Shown piece by piece: positions 33,814 through 41,849 of a stretch of DNA of 64,000 nt (positions within the stretch are counted from its first letter, which is position 1; each line of letters starts with the position of its first letter). Below the pieces are notes generated by a model. It saw only the letters and a list, made by a program, of their open reading frames with translations, searched no databases and had not been told where the DNA came from. Both the position numbers and the translations under genes were made by a program. The DNA comes from Arthrobacter pascens (GTDB taxonomy: Bacteria > Actinomycetota > Actinomycetes > Actinomycetales > Micrococcaceae): NCBI RefSeq assembly GCF_030815585.1, contig NZ_JAUSWY010000001.1, positions 2,108,001-2,172,000 of the forward strand, read 5' to 3'.

Positions 33814-34950
33814 TCAGGGTGTGAGAGGCAGTTTTGGTGCGGGGGCTGCGGCTGTAGCGGCGAGCCGGTCCCAGTCCGGTTTTGAGTGGGAGAGGAGGTA
33901 ATCGCGCCGTTGCGGCAATTGGCTTGCCCGCCACTGTGTGATCAGGGCCCGCAGGAGGAGCCGGGCCTGGGCTGAGACGATCAAGGCCTCCAGCTCCTCA
34001 ACCGGCAGCGGGCGGATGCTCCGATAGCCGTCCATGACCTGCAGTGCGTGTTCCCAGGGGTTGGCCTGGTCTGTTCCGAGAAGGTTGGCCATGGTGACGC
34101 TGATGTCGAAGATCACGGGGGTTCGCACGACGTCGCCGAAGTCGATGATCCCGGTCACGTAGTCCGGCCTGTCCGGGTTGACAATGACGTTGAACGGACT
34201 GAAATCCCCGTGGACAACCTGGGAGGTCAGGGTGTCCAGAAGCGGAACCACTTTCTCGTCGAACCGGTCGAAAATGTTCTCGGCCAGGGATCGTTTCTGC
34301 TCATCGTCGACATAGTCAAGAAGCGGCCGCATCCGGTGGAAGTGCTTGAGGTCCCACAGGAGCAGCCGGTCGGCACGGGGATGATCGAAGTCCTGCAAAG
34401 CAAGGCCCAGACGGGCAAGGCTTGAACCGACCAGCTGAAGCTGACCGGCGGACGCCTCGTGGGTGGCTAGCAGATCTCCAGGCATGAAGCGCATCACCCG
34501 AAGTACCCGGTCAAAGGGTCCACCAGGGGCCGGGATGAGGACTTGCGGGTCTCCGGCAAGGCTCCTGAGAACACGCTGGACCGGAAGTTCAGGGGCAGTC
34601 CGTTCCAAGTGCTCCATGCATGCCGTCTGAAGGTGCACGATCACCGGATCCTCATCCGGTGGCGACACCTTCACCAGATAGGCTTCTTCTCCGTCTTGGA
34701 GGCGGAAAGTCTCGTCCTTCTCGGTGGGAATCCGGACAAGCGTCCCCTTCAGGCCGTAGGACTGTTCCAGGAGCTCCAAGACAGCCGGGTCAGCGAGCCG
34801 GGACTGCTCTGCCAGCAGTCCACTCTCCGATGCGACGGCGTCGATAAAAGCAAAGTCGCTATTGCCCCGGGTGGCCTCGGCGCTGTCGGCGGCCCCGATG
34901 GCCGGGGCCGGGCCGGTACCAAGTGCGGTGGGATCAAAAGAGGGGCTCAT
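33814..34950 (-). CDS. APH-fold kinase resembling hydroxylysine kinase
   Basis: 378 residues. Phosphotransferase motifs: Lys94 (YLVKVSPP), H247-G-D249-x4-N254 (VHGDFSPFNVIVN), Asp270 (GIIDFGDVV), plus a WDLKHF segment (199-204) typical of AGPHD1/HYKK-type kinases. It would phosphorylate a hydroxyl-bearing amino acid or amine for elimination by the neighbouring PLP enzyme. The first about 12 residues (MSPSFDPTALGT) resemble the N-terminus of the aldehyde dehydrogenase that follows the duplicated FAD oxidase in the other arm (MSTSFDPTSLHT), so this N-terminus seems to have been acquired by recombination. Confidence 0.85.
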   Translation of the reverse strand: MSPSFDPTALGTGPAPAIGAADSAEATRGNSDFAFIDAVASESGLLAEQSRLADPAVLELLEQSYGLKGTLVRIPTEKDETFRLQDGEEAYLVKVSPPDEDPVIVHLQTACMEHLERTAPELPVQRVLRSLAGDPQVLIPAPGGPFDRVLRVMRFMPGDLLATHEASAGQLQLVGSSLARLGLALQDFDHPRADRLLLWDLKHFHRMRPLLDYVDDEQKRSLAENIFDRFDEKVVPLLDTLTSQVVHGDFSPFNVIVNPDRPDYVTGIIDFGDVVRTPVIFDISVTMANLLGTDQANPWEHALQVMDGYRSIRPLPVEELEALIVSAQARLLLRALITQWRASQLPQRRDYLLSHSKPDWDRLAATAAAPAPKLPLTP

Positions 34951-34978
34951 CTCACCCTTTCAAAGTCGAAGGAGAAAA

Positions 34979-36127
34979 TCAGGACGTCGGCTGTCGTGAG
35001 CTGAACCGTAGCGGCCGGATGAAGTCCAAGCCGTCGAAGGTGCGCTTGCCGAGGACTTCGTTCGCGGCGATTTCGCCGAATCCCGTGGCATTTTTGAAGC
35101 CGCCGCCGGAGAAGCCCGTGGCAACATAGATTCTGCTGCCTTCGTTGAACCGGCCAAGGATGGGGTTGCCGTCCTTGGTATAGAGGTCCGGGAAGGTGTC
35201 AGAGCGGACGATGTTGGGGATGAGGCCGGGGAGGAAATCGGTGACGGTTTCGGTGGTCTCGGCGATTTCAGCTGTTGAGAGTTCCCTGGGCACGGTGTCG
35301 GGGTTGGGGGTTGGTCTGCCGCGGCCGTCAAGGGTGGCCTTGACTGTGGCGCCGTCGACGGCGGGCGCCCCATACATGGAGCGGCCGTCGTGGACCCGGC
35401 TGAAGACGGGGAACTTCTCGGGTATGAACTCTGATGCGTTTTTGGCGACGAACCAGGTCAGGAAGAGCCGTTTGGTTTGGGTTGCTGCCTTGAGGTAATC
35501 GGGCATCAGGCGCTGGGACCAGCCGCCTGAGGAGACGATGACGTTCTCGAAGGTCCAGGACTTCTCCCCGGAGGTGATGACGACACCATCGGCGGTCTCG
35601 GTGATGCTCTCGATCGGGGTGTTGCTGTGGACTGTCGCACCGTTGGCCTCCGCGGCGGCGACCGCCGCCGTGACCGCACGGTCGGTGCGCAGGGCGCCGG
35701 CGTGGGGGTCGTAGACGGCGATGTCGTCCGGGCGGAGGTTGTGCTGCGGGTAGCGTTCGGCCATCTCCTCGCGGCTGAGGATTTCGTGTTCGGCGCCGTT
35801 GGTCCTGGTGGTTTCCAGGAGCGGGGGGATGTAGGGCCCATCTTTGGTTCCGATGGACAGTCCGCCGGTACGGGTTAGGATGTTCTGGCCGGTTTCGGCT
35901 TCGAGTTCGGCCCAGAGATCCCGTGAGCGTTCCAGGATGGGGTAGAGGTCAGGCACTCCGCGGTAGAGCATGCGGAAGAGCCGGGTGTCCCCGCCCACGG
36001 CGCTACGGGCGTGGGCGGGTGCGTGGGCTTCGAATCCGGTGACGGAGTCGGTCAGGCGGGAGGCCTGCCAGAGGGCCATGGATCCGATGCTGCCCAGGCC
36101 GATAACGGCGAGTTTGCCATCGGTCAT
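34979..36127 (-). CDS. FAD-dependent amine/amino-acid oxidase, SoxA-like (copy A)
   Basis: 382-residue DAO-family flavoenzyme of the monomeric sarcosine oxidase/SolA type. The FAD motif is VIGLGSIGSMALWQASR and the C-terminal flavin contact is ATGFSGGGFKNATGFGEI. The Cys that covalently holds FAD in sarcosine oxidase is absent (DLYTKDGNPILG), so FAD is probably noncovalent. It should oxidise a secondary or primary amine to an imine with H2O2. An inverted copy at 44490-45647 differs at only about 21 internal residues. It lies between the HAD and kinase genes of the leftward operon. Confidence 0.9.
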   Translation of the reverse strand: MTDGKLAVIGLGSIGSMALWQASRLTDSVTGFEAHAPAHARSAVGGDTRLFRMLYRGVPDLYPILERSRDLWAELEAETGQNILTRTGGLSIGTKDGPYIPPLLETTRTNGAEHEILSREEMAERYPQHNLRPDDIAVYDPHAGALRTDRAVTAAVAAAEANGATVHSNTPIESITETADGVVITSGEKSWTFENVIVSSGGWSQRLMPDYLKAATQTKRLFLTWFVAKNASEFIPEKFPVFSRVHDGRSMYGAPAVDGATVKATLDGRGRPTPNPDTVPRELSTAEIAETTETVTDFLPGLIPNIVRSDTFPDLYTKDGNPILGRFNEGSRIYVATGFSGGGFKNATGFGEIAANEVLGKRTFDGLDFIRPLRFSSRQPTS

Positions 36128-36174
36128 TCAGATCACCTTTCCATGTTCAAAGACGCTTCGCCTCTGGAACCGGG

Positions 36175-36849
36175 TTAGAGACCGAGGTGCTTGTTGATCT
36201 CGTCCAGGGACTTAGCGGTGGTGTAGTCGTAGCCCCAGGTAATGGGGTCGTAGCCACGGTCCAGCACCCACAGGTTGCGGAAGCCCATGTCGTGCATCGG
36301 ATGCATGTCGTACCGTGTGTGCGAGGCGATGTGCAGGAAGTCCTCCGGCTTGGCGTTCAGGGTGTCCAGCATGTACTCGAAGGCCTGGTAGCGCGGCTTG
36401 TAGGCCTGGGCCTGTTCAGCGGTAAGCACGGCGTGGAAGTCTGCGCCGAGCTTGGGAATGCTGATGTCCAGGAAGCTGTCGTCGGCGTTGGACAGGGCCA
36501 CCAGCTTGTAGTTGTCGCCCATGAGCTTCAGCGGAGCCGGCACGTCATCGTGGGCACCGAAGCCCCGTACAGCCTCAGCGAAGTCTGCGCCCGCACCGGG
36601 AGTCGGCCCAATGCCAAAAAACTTGCATACGCGGTCAAAGGAATCCTGAAGGATCTGCTCGTAGGGCTTGTAGTCGCCGCATACCTCGTCAAACCGGTAC
36701 CCGCGGAAGACCTTCTTGAAGGCCGGCCACTGCTCCTCAGGCAACCGGCCCGCGAGCAGCCGGCGGGTAGTGGAGTCTGTATCCCAGTTGATGAGAGTGC
36801 CGTAGATATCAAAGGAGATGTACTTCGGCCGGGAGTTAGTCGGAGCCAT
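36175..36849 (-). CDS. HAD hydrolase, haloacid dehalogenase type II-like (first gene of leftward arm)
   Basis: 224 residues from the ATG at 36849, supported by GAAGGGA at nine bases; a TTG start at 36864 is less likely. Motif I is SFDIYGTLINW, with nucleophile Asp and the Tyr typical of L-2-haloacid dehalogenases. Motif II is ALSNADD and the Lys-containing motif is YKPRYQAF. Hydrolysis of a phosphate ester or of a C-X bond are both possible; the context of kinases suggests a phosphatase or related role. Its paralog begins the opposite arm at 37133. Confidence 0.85.
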   Translation of the reverse strand: MAPTNSRPKYISFDIYGTLINWDTDSTTRRLLAGRLPEEQWPAFKKVFRGYRFDEVCGDYKPYEQILQDSFDRVCKFFGIGPTPGAGADFAEAVRGFGAHDDVPAPLKLMGDNYKLVALSNADDSFLDISIPKLGADFHAVLTAEQAQAYKPRYQAFEYMLDTLNAKPEDFLHIASHTRYDMHPMHDMGFRNLWVLDRGYDPITWGYDYTTAKSLDEINKHLGL

Positions 36850-36945
36850 GATGAGTCCCTTCAAGGATGTATTAGGAGAGTGGGGCCATGGAGTTCAGCC
36901 ATCTGTTGTCAGGTGCGACGGGCTGAAGCTTTTTGATTCACTATG

Positions 36946-36974
36946 AATCTAAATGGCCAGATGTCAATTGTCAA
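36946..36974 (-). promoter_or_regulatory. Promoter of leftward amino-acid operon
   Basis: On the minus strand a consensus TTGACA (36974-36969), a 17-base spacer and TAGATT (36951-36946), about 100 bases before the HAD start. It diverges from the rightward promoter at 37024-37053. Confidence 0.6.
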
Positions 36975-37023
36975 CAACTTCTGCGGTCTTTCGCTGTCTC
37001 AGGGGGTCGATTTCCAAAAATCG

Positions 37024-37097
37024 TTGACTATCTACAACTCAAGCGAGTATCGTCGACAATCGACGACACCATAAGGTGGCTCGTCGACAATCGACAA
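37024..37097 (+). promoter_or_regulatory. Rightward promoter with two GntR-type palindromes
   Basis: TTGACT (37024-37029), 18-base spacer and TATCGT (37048-37053) precede the rightward HAD operon. The -10 overlaps a perfect palindrome TCGTCGA-CAA-TCGACGA (37050-37066). A second copy with one changed base in the right arm (TCGTCGA-CAA-TCGACAA) lies at 37081-37097. The same element is found at the promoter of the GntR gene at 47979. The short arms with GTCGAC resemble FadR-subfamily operators. Confidence 0.7.
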
Positions 37098-37132
37098 CCA
37101 CCCGATCCGACAACGAGGAACCAGAGGAAACA

Positions 37133-37828
37133 ATGGCATTCGAATTCGAAACCAAGCCGAAGTTCGTGACGTTCGACATGAACGGAACGCTGATCAAGTT
37201 CGCTATCAGCGACGCGCTGAGGCAGGTCCTGGGCGACCGGCTGCCAGCCGAGCTCGCCGATGAGTACTTGCAGGCCTGCAAGGCATACCGCATCGACGAG
37301 TGCATGGGCGACTACAAGCCGTTCCGCGAGATCGTCGCCAACTCCATGGAACGCGCCTCGCGCCGGCTGGGCATTGAGTACCGTGAGGCCGATGCCCAGG
37401 CGGTCTACGAGATTGTCCCCACCTGGGGCCCGTACCCGGGTGTCACCGAGGCACTGAACCGCCTGGCTGAGGAAGTCCCGCTGGTCATCATCACCAACAG
37501 CGACACCGCTGATGCTGCGCGCCTCGCAGCAAACCTCCAGGCCCCCTTCGAACTCATCATCAGCGCCGAGGAGATGGGCACCTACAAGCCGCGGCTCGGT
37601 GCCTTTGAGTACATGTTCGAGAAGCTTGGCGTGACACCGGATGAGATCGTGCACGTCTCCGCGAGCCCGATGTACGACCTGCGCTCTGCGGCCATCCTGG
37701 GTATCAAGAACAAGGTATATGTCGACCGCGGCTTCGAGCAGGACGAGCACTGGCTCGGCTACGAGCGGATCACCGACATCGCCGACCTTCCCGTCCTCTT
37801 TGGCCTGCCGCGTCCCGCTGCCTCCTAA
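37133..37828 (+). CDS. HAD hydrolase paralog with altered motif I (first gene of rightward arm)
   Basis: 231 residues from the ATG at 37133, preceded by AGAGGAAACA; a frame start at 37076 lies inside the operators. It is a paralog of the leftward-arm HAD protein, with motif I FDMNGTLIK, motif II IITNSDT and Lys motif YKPRLGAF. The residue after the nucleophile pair is Asn instead of the dehalogenase Tyr, a change expected to affect leaving-group chemistry. The pairing of two diverged HAD enzymes at the heads of opposite arms suggests related substrates. Function beyond hydrolase is not assignable. Confidence 0.82.
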   Translation: MAFEFETKPKFVTFDMNGTLIKFAISDALRQVLGDRLPAELADEYLQACKAYRIDECMGDYKPFREIVANSMERASRRLGIEYREADAQAVYEIVPTWGPYPGVTEALNRLAEEVPLVIITNSDTADAARLAANLQAPFELIISAEEMGTYKPRLGAFEYMFEKLGVTPDEIVHVSASPMYDLRSAAILGIKNKVYVDRGFEQDEHWLGYERITDIADLPVLFGLPRPAAS

Positions 37829-37845
37829 GAGGGACCTGAGTACAG

Positions 37846-38331
37846 ATGAGTCTGCCACTACCTCAAACCGTAAAGGGCGACTCGGCTTTGGACCGGCTCG
37901 AGGCTCTCGGCCTGGAGCTACCCGTCCTCGCGGATAACCCTTACTACGTTGACCACAGGGCGGTGGACTCCAGCATCCACATCGCTGGCCAACTGCCTTT
38001 CAAGGACGGTGCGCTGCTGGGCCAGGGCGTCGTCGGTCGGGACGTCGAGCTGGAGACGGCGCAGGAACTCGCACGCCATTGCGCGCTGAACTGCCTCGCC
38101 GCCGCTGTACAGGCGGTGGGAGATCTGGATCGGGTCCGGATCGTGCAGATGCTGGTCTTCGTGGCCAGTGGGCCGGACTTCGGTCTGCAGTCACGGGTTG
38201 CCAACGCGGCGAGTGAATTGCTCATCGAGGTGTTGGGCGAGAACGGGCGGCACGCCCGCACCGCGATCGGTGTCGCCGGGCTGCCGCTGAACACTCCGGT
38301 GGAGATCCAGATGGTCTGCACCGCCGTTTAA
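37846..38331 (+). CDS. RidA-family protein (enamine/imine deaminase)
   Basis: 161 residues, trimeric Rid fold of the longer YjgF branch. The substrate-binding Arg is in ARTAIGVAGLPLNTPVEIQMV. Rid proteins hydrolyse reactive enamines and imines released by PLP enzymes and amine oxidases, both of which are encoded around it. It begins 17 bases after the HAD stop. A 14-bp hairpin follows the gene. Confidence 0.88.
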   Translation: MSLPLPQTVKGDSALDRLEALGLELPVLADNPYYVDHRAVDSSIHIAGQLPFKDGALLGQGVVGRDVELETAQELARHCALNCLAAAVQAVGDLDRVRIVQMLVFVASGPDFGLQSRVANAASELLIEVLGENGRHARTAIGVAGLPLNTPVEIQMVCTAV

Positions 38332-38352
38332 AAATGGGCACGACGGCGGTAG

Positions 38353-38384
38353 TGTGCGGGACCCGCTGATGCGGGTCCCGCACA
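38353..38384 (+). promoter_or_regulatory. Strong intercistronic hairpin after ridA-like gene
   Basis: TGTGCGGGACCCGC (38353-38366) and GCGGGTCCCGCACA (38371-38384) pair perfectly around TGAT. There is no T-tract, and the next gene of the same strand starts 68 bases later, so it is more likely a partial terminator or mRNA-processing element than an operon end. Confidence 0.55.
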
Positions 38385-38452
38385 TCCAGCACTCGAGGAA
38401 GCCAGCACCGCAGGCCTCGATCATTTATAGACAGAATCATGAGGAGTACAGC

Positions 38453-39559
38453 GTGAACCGCATTCAGCGAGCACTCGAGGCTCTCGTCGAGCGAGTTGAT
38501 ACCCCCGCGCCGATCGTGCTGGTCGACGTGATGCAGGACAACATCGACCGCATGCAGGCCTTCGCCACCCAGCACAACCTGGACGTCAGACCGCACGTCA
38601 AGACGCACAAGTGCGTGGAAATCGGTCGGCGCCAGCTTAAAGCGGGGGCGGTCGGAATCACCGCAGGCAATGTGGGTGAGGCCGAGGTCTTCGCCGCGGC
38701 CGGATTCGACGACATCTTTCTCGCGTACCCGATCTGGCCCTCGGGAACGAAAGGGCCGCGGATCCGCAAACTGGCTGAAACCATCCGGCTGCGCATCGGC
38801 GTCGACAACGTCGCGGCAATCAATGCCCTCGCCGACGCGATGGGCGCAGAACCTGAGCGGCTGCAGGTCGTGATTGAGGTTGACTGTGGCGCCCGTCGTT
38901 CCGGGGCTCCTCCCGAGGCAGCGGGCGACCTTGCTCTCGCCGCCCACAAGCGCGGCCTAGTTCCGGTAGGCGTCTTTACCTATCCGGGCCATGGCAGCGC
39001 CGGACCGGACGCCCGCAAGCGGGCTGCGGATGACCAGGATGCCGCTCTCACCGTCGCGGTGCGCAGCCTCAGCGCAGCCGGGATCACTGCGGAGGTGGTC
39101 AGCGCCGGTTCCACACCCACAGTGGAATTCGCCACCAGCAGCGTGATCACCGAGATCAGGCCCGGCGAGTATGTCTTCAACGACCTGAACAACACCAGGC
39201 TCGGCGCCTGCACCGAGGATCAGATCGCGCTGTTCGTCGCCGGCACTGTGGTCAGCGACTGGGTCCCCGATCAGGTCATCCTCGATATCGGCACCAAGGC
39301 CCTCGGCCGCGAAGGCAGCCCCGAGATCGGCTACGGCGCCGTTGCCGGCACCAACGCCATCCTGTCCAAGCTCAACGAGTACCACGGATTCCTTCCCCTG
39401 CCCGCGGGCGGGTTCCGCCCGGGTGTCGGGACCGTGCTTCCGGTGGTCCCCAACCACGTCTGCCCGGTCGTGGTCAATTTCGAGGAATACATCGTCACCG
39501 ACAGCACTGGCACAACGCTGGAGCGGTGGCCGGTGGATGCCCGCGGATTCCTTAACTGA
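38453..39559 (+). CDS. D-threonine aldolase / D-serine dehydratase-like PLP enzyme
   Basis: 368 residues from a GTG at 38453, preceded by GAGGAGTACA at good spacing. An open frame from 38354 runs through the hairpin and is rejected. The alanine-racemase-type barrel carries the PLP Lys at residue 50 (RPHVKTHKC). The C-terminal domain has the metal-binding His and Cys (PNHVCPVVV) typical of D-threonine aldolase and D-serine dehydratase (DSD1). It would cleave or dehydrate a beta-hydroxy-D-amino acid. This fits a cluster with RidA, which scavenges dehydratase enamines. Confidence 0.87.
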   Translation: MNRIQRALEALVERVDTPAPIVLVDVMQDNIDRMQAFATQHNLDVRPHVKTHKCVEIGRRQLKAGAVGITAGNVGEAEVFAAAGFDDIFLAYPIWPSGTKGPRIRKLAETIRLRIGVDNVAAINALADAMGAEPERLQVVIEVDCGARRSGAPPEAAGDLALAAHKRGLVPVGVFTYPGHGSAGPDARKRAADDQDAALTVAVRSLSAAGITAEVVSAGSTPTVEFATSSVITEIRPGEYVFNDLNNTRLGACTEDQIALFVAGTVVSDWVPDQVILDIGTKALGREGSPEIGYGAVAGTNAILSKLNEYHGFLPLPAGGFRPGVGTVLPVVPNHVCPVVVNFEEYIVTDSTGTTLERWPVDARGFLN

Positions 39560-39626
39560 CAGCCCCGGCGGGACTTCCGTTCCCTCCCCGCAACCCAAGC
39601 AAACTTACCCCTAAGGAATGTCTGAC

Positions 39627-40361
39627 ATGAGACTTGATAAGACCACCGCCCTGGTCACCGGCGCCAACAGCGGAATCGGGGAGGCAGTATGTTCCCAGTT
39701 CCGCAATGAAGGCGCCCGGTTGCTGCTCACCGGCCGCAGGGAACAACTCGATAGCGCGCAGCCCGAGGACCTGTATGTCCCGGGGGACCTTAACGACGAG
39801 GCGTTCGTCGAAAGCCTGGCCCGGCAGGCCGCCGAGTCCTTCGGCACGGTAGACGTCGTCGTCCTCAACCACGGCCTGCAGGTCAGCGGCCCGCTGACGG
39901 AGATGGCCTACGAGGACGCGAAGAACGTGCTCCACAGCAACCTGCTTAGCTCTTTCCTGGTGATGAAGCACTTCGCGCCGTTGATGCCCGCTACGGGCGG
40001 CTCATTCGTGCTCGTCAGTTCCCGGCTCGGTATGGTCGGCAAGCCCGATGAAGTCCTGTACTCCGCAGCCAAAGGCGGGCTGATCATGCTCGCCAAGGGC
40101 GCCGCGATCGAATGGGCCTCACGCAACATCCGCGTCAACGTCGTCGCACCGGGCCTGACCGCCACCCCGATCATCGAAGCATCGTTCCAGCGCAGGGACG
40201 ACCCCCAGGCCTACCGCGCCCAGCGCGAAGGCCAGATCCCGCTCCAGCGCCTCGCCACCCCCGAAGAAATCGCCGACGCCATTCTCTTCATGGCGTCAAA
40301 GGAATCGTCCTACATCACCGGAGCGGTCCTGCCCGTCGACGGCGGATACACCGCCGCCTGA
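39627..40361 (+). CDS. Short-chain dehydrogenase/reductase (FabG-like)
   Basis: 244 residues from the ATG at 39627, nine bases after CTAAGGA; an ATG at 39618 is too close to that site. SDR motifs: TGANSGIG, NHG in place of NNAG, SSRLG, catalytic YSAAK, and the FabG-like C-terminus ITGAVLPVDGGYTAA. It probably oxidises a hydroxyl produced in the pathway. It is followed 35 bases later by the FAD oxidase gene. Confidence 0.88.
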   Translation: MRLDKTTALVTGANSGIGEAVCSQFRNEGARLLLTGRREQLDSAQPEDLYVPGDLNDEAFVESLARQAAESFGTVDVVVLNHGLQVSGPLTEMAYEDAKNVLHSNLLSSFLVMKHFAPLMPATGGSFVLVSSRLGMVGKPDEVLYSAAKGGLIMLAKGAAIEWASRNIRVNVVAPGLTATPIIEASFQRRDDPQAYRAQREGQIPLQRLATPEEIADAILFMASKESSYITGAVLPVDGGYTAA

Positions 40362-40396
40362 ACACCTCAACGGTTCCCAGACAAAAGAAGGACACT

Positions 40397-41803
40397 ATGA
40401 CAGCCCTTGCGGCAACACCCCGAAACGGAGAGCTCGGCTTCTGGATGGCCGGACTCGCGGACAGCAGGCCCACCTATCCCCGCTTCACCGGCCAGGACTC
40501 TGTAGACCTGGCCATCATCGGTGGCGGTTACACAGGCCTGTGGGCCGCGTACTTCGCCAAGAAACTCGAACCATCACTCAACGTCGCTGTGTTTGAGGCA
40601 GAACAGATCGGCTACGGCGCTTCCGGACGCAACGGCGGCTGGCTCTCAGCAATGCCCCCAGGAAACCGCGCCACCTTCGCTCGCGCCTCCGGCGGCGGGC
40701 TGGATGCGAGCCGGGCCTTGCAGCAGGAGTTTGTCGCCGGCGTCGATTCAGTCCTGGACATTCTCCAGGCCGAGGGCATCAACGCGGATCAGAACAAAGG
40801 CGGCGCGCTCGTCGCCGCCCACACCAGGGCAGGGCTGGGCCGGCTGGTAGCAAGGCGTGACGCCGACTGGAAGTATGGGCTGACCGAAGACGACGTCCAT
40901 TTGCTTGACCGGGACGAGTTTCAGAGCCGTATCAACATATCCACCGTCCACGGTGGACTCGTTTACAAGCACTGCGCGCGGATGCATCCGGCGAAACTTG
41001 TCTACGGCCTCGCCGAAACCCTGACCTCCATGGGGGTCAGCATCTACGAAGGCAGCCGGGTAGGCAGCATCGAGGGCAGGACCCTCACCCTGGACAACGG
41101 GCGGGTAACCGCGGCCAAAACGTTCGTCTGCACCGAAGGCTATTCGGGACAGCTGCTTGGCAGCAGGACCCTGATACCGATCAATTCCTCGATGATCGTG
41201 ACCAAGCCGCTCTCGGAGGAGGCGTGGCAGCAGATCGGATGGAACGGGCTGCAGTGCCTTAGCGACTCCGCACACACGTTCATCTACGCCCAGCGGACAG
41301 CGGACGGCCGTATCACCATGGGCGGCCGCGGCATGCCCTACCGCTACGGCTCCGGCACAGGAGGCGCCGGTTCAACACCCCAGTCCACGATTGACCTGAT
41401 CTCCACAAAACTCCGCTCCTTCTTCCCCGGTATCCCCTTCGAAGTCGACCACGCCTGGTCCGGAGTCCTCGGCGTTACGCGTGACTGGAACGGCGGCGTC
41501 CACTGGGACCAGTCGTCGGGGATCGGATCGTCCACCGGCTACGCAGGACACGGCGTCACGGCAGCCTACGTCGGCGGCAGAACCCTCGCGGAACTCGCCT
41601 TCGAACACAAAACGGAACGCACCACACTCCCCTGGGTCGGCTACCGGGCACGGAAGTGGGAACCTGAACCCATCCGCTGGCTTGGTGTCCACGGCATGTA
41701 CCGGCTCTTCGGCATTGCCGACCAATGGGAAGAACGCCGGGATTCCACCAAGACCTCACTCCTGGCCAAATTCGGCAGCAGACTCGCCGGACTCCACGAA
41801 TAG
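40397..41803 (+). CDS. FAD-dependent oxidase, PuuB-like DAO family
   Basis: 468 residues from the ATG at 40397, preceded by AGAAGGAC; an open frame from 40112 overlaps the SDR gene and is rejected. The FAD Rossmann motif is LAIIGGGYTGLWAAY and the second signature is GYGASGRNGGWLS, both typical of gamma-glutamylputrescine oxidase and related amine oxidases. It is not the same subgroup as the duplicated SoxA-like oxidase. It would produce an aldehyde, a possible substrate for the aldehyde dehydrogenase encoded at 45649. Confidence 0.87.
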   Translation: MTALAATPRNGELGFWMAGLADSRPTYPRFTGQDSVDLAIIGGGYTGLWAAYFAKKLEPSLNVAVFEAEQIGYGASGRNGGWLSAMPPGNRATFARASGGGLDASRALQQEFVAGVDSVLDILQAEGINADQNKGGALVAAHTRAGLGRLVARRDADWKYGLTEDDVHLLDRDEFQSRINISTVHGGLVYKHCARMHPAKLVYGLAETLTSMGVSIYEGSRVGSIEGRTLTLDNGRVTAAKTFVCTEGYSGQLLGSRTLIPINSSMIVTKPLSEEAWQQIGWNGLQCLSDSAHTFIYAQRTADGRITMGGRGMPYRYGSGTGGAGSTPQSTIDLISTKLRSFFPGIPFEVDHAWSGVLGVTRDWNGGVHWDQSSGIGSSTGYAGHGVTAAYVGGRTLAELAFEHKTERTTLPWVGYRARKWEPEPIRWLGVHGMYRLFGIADQWEERRDSTKTSLLAKFGSRLAGLHE

Positions 41804-41849
41804 TCCACCAACCAAAACTTCCATCTGAAACTCCTTGAAGGGAAGCACC

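Noticed and set aside
40112..40396. N-terminal extension of the PuuB-like oxidase
   Set aside because: Runs through the SDR coding region in another frame; AGAAGGAC and the conserved N-terminus place the start at 40397.
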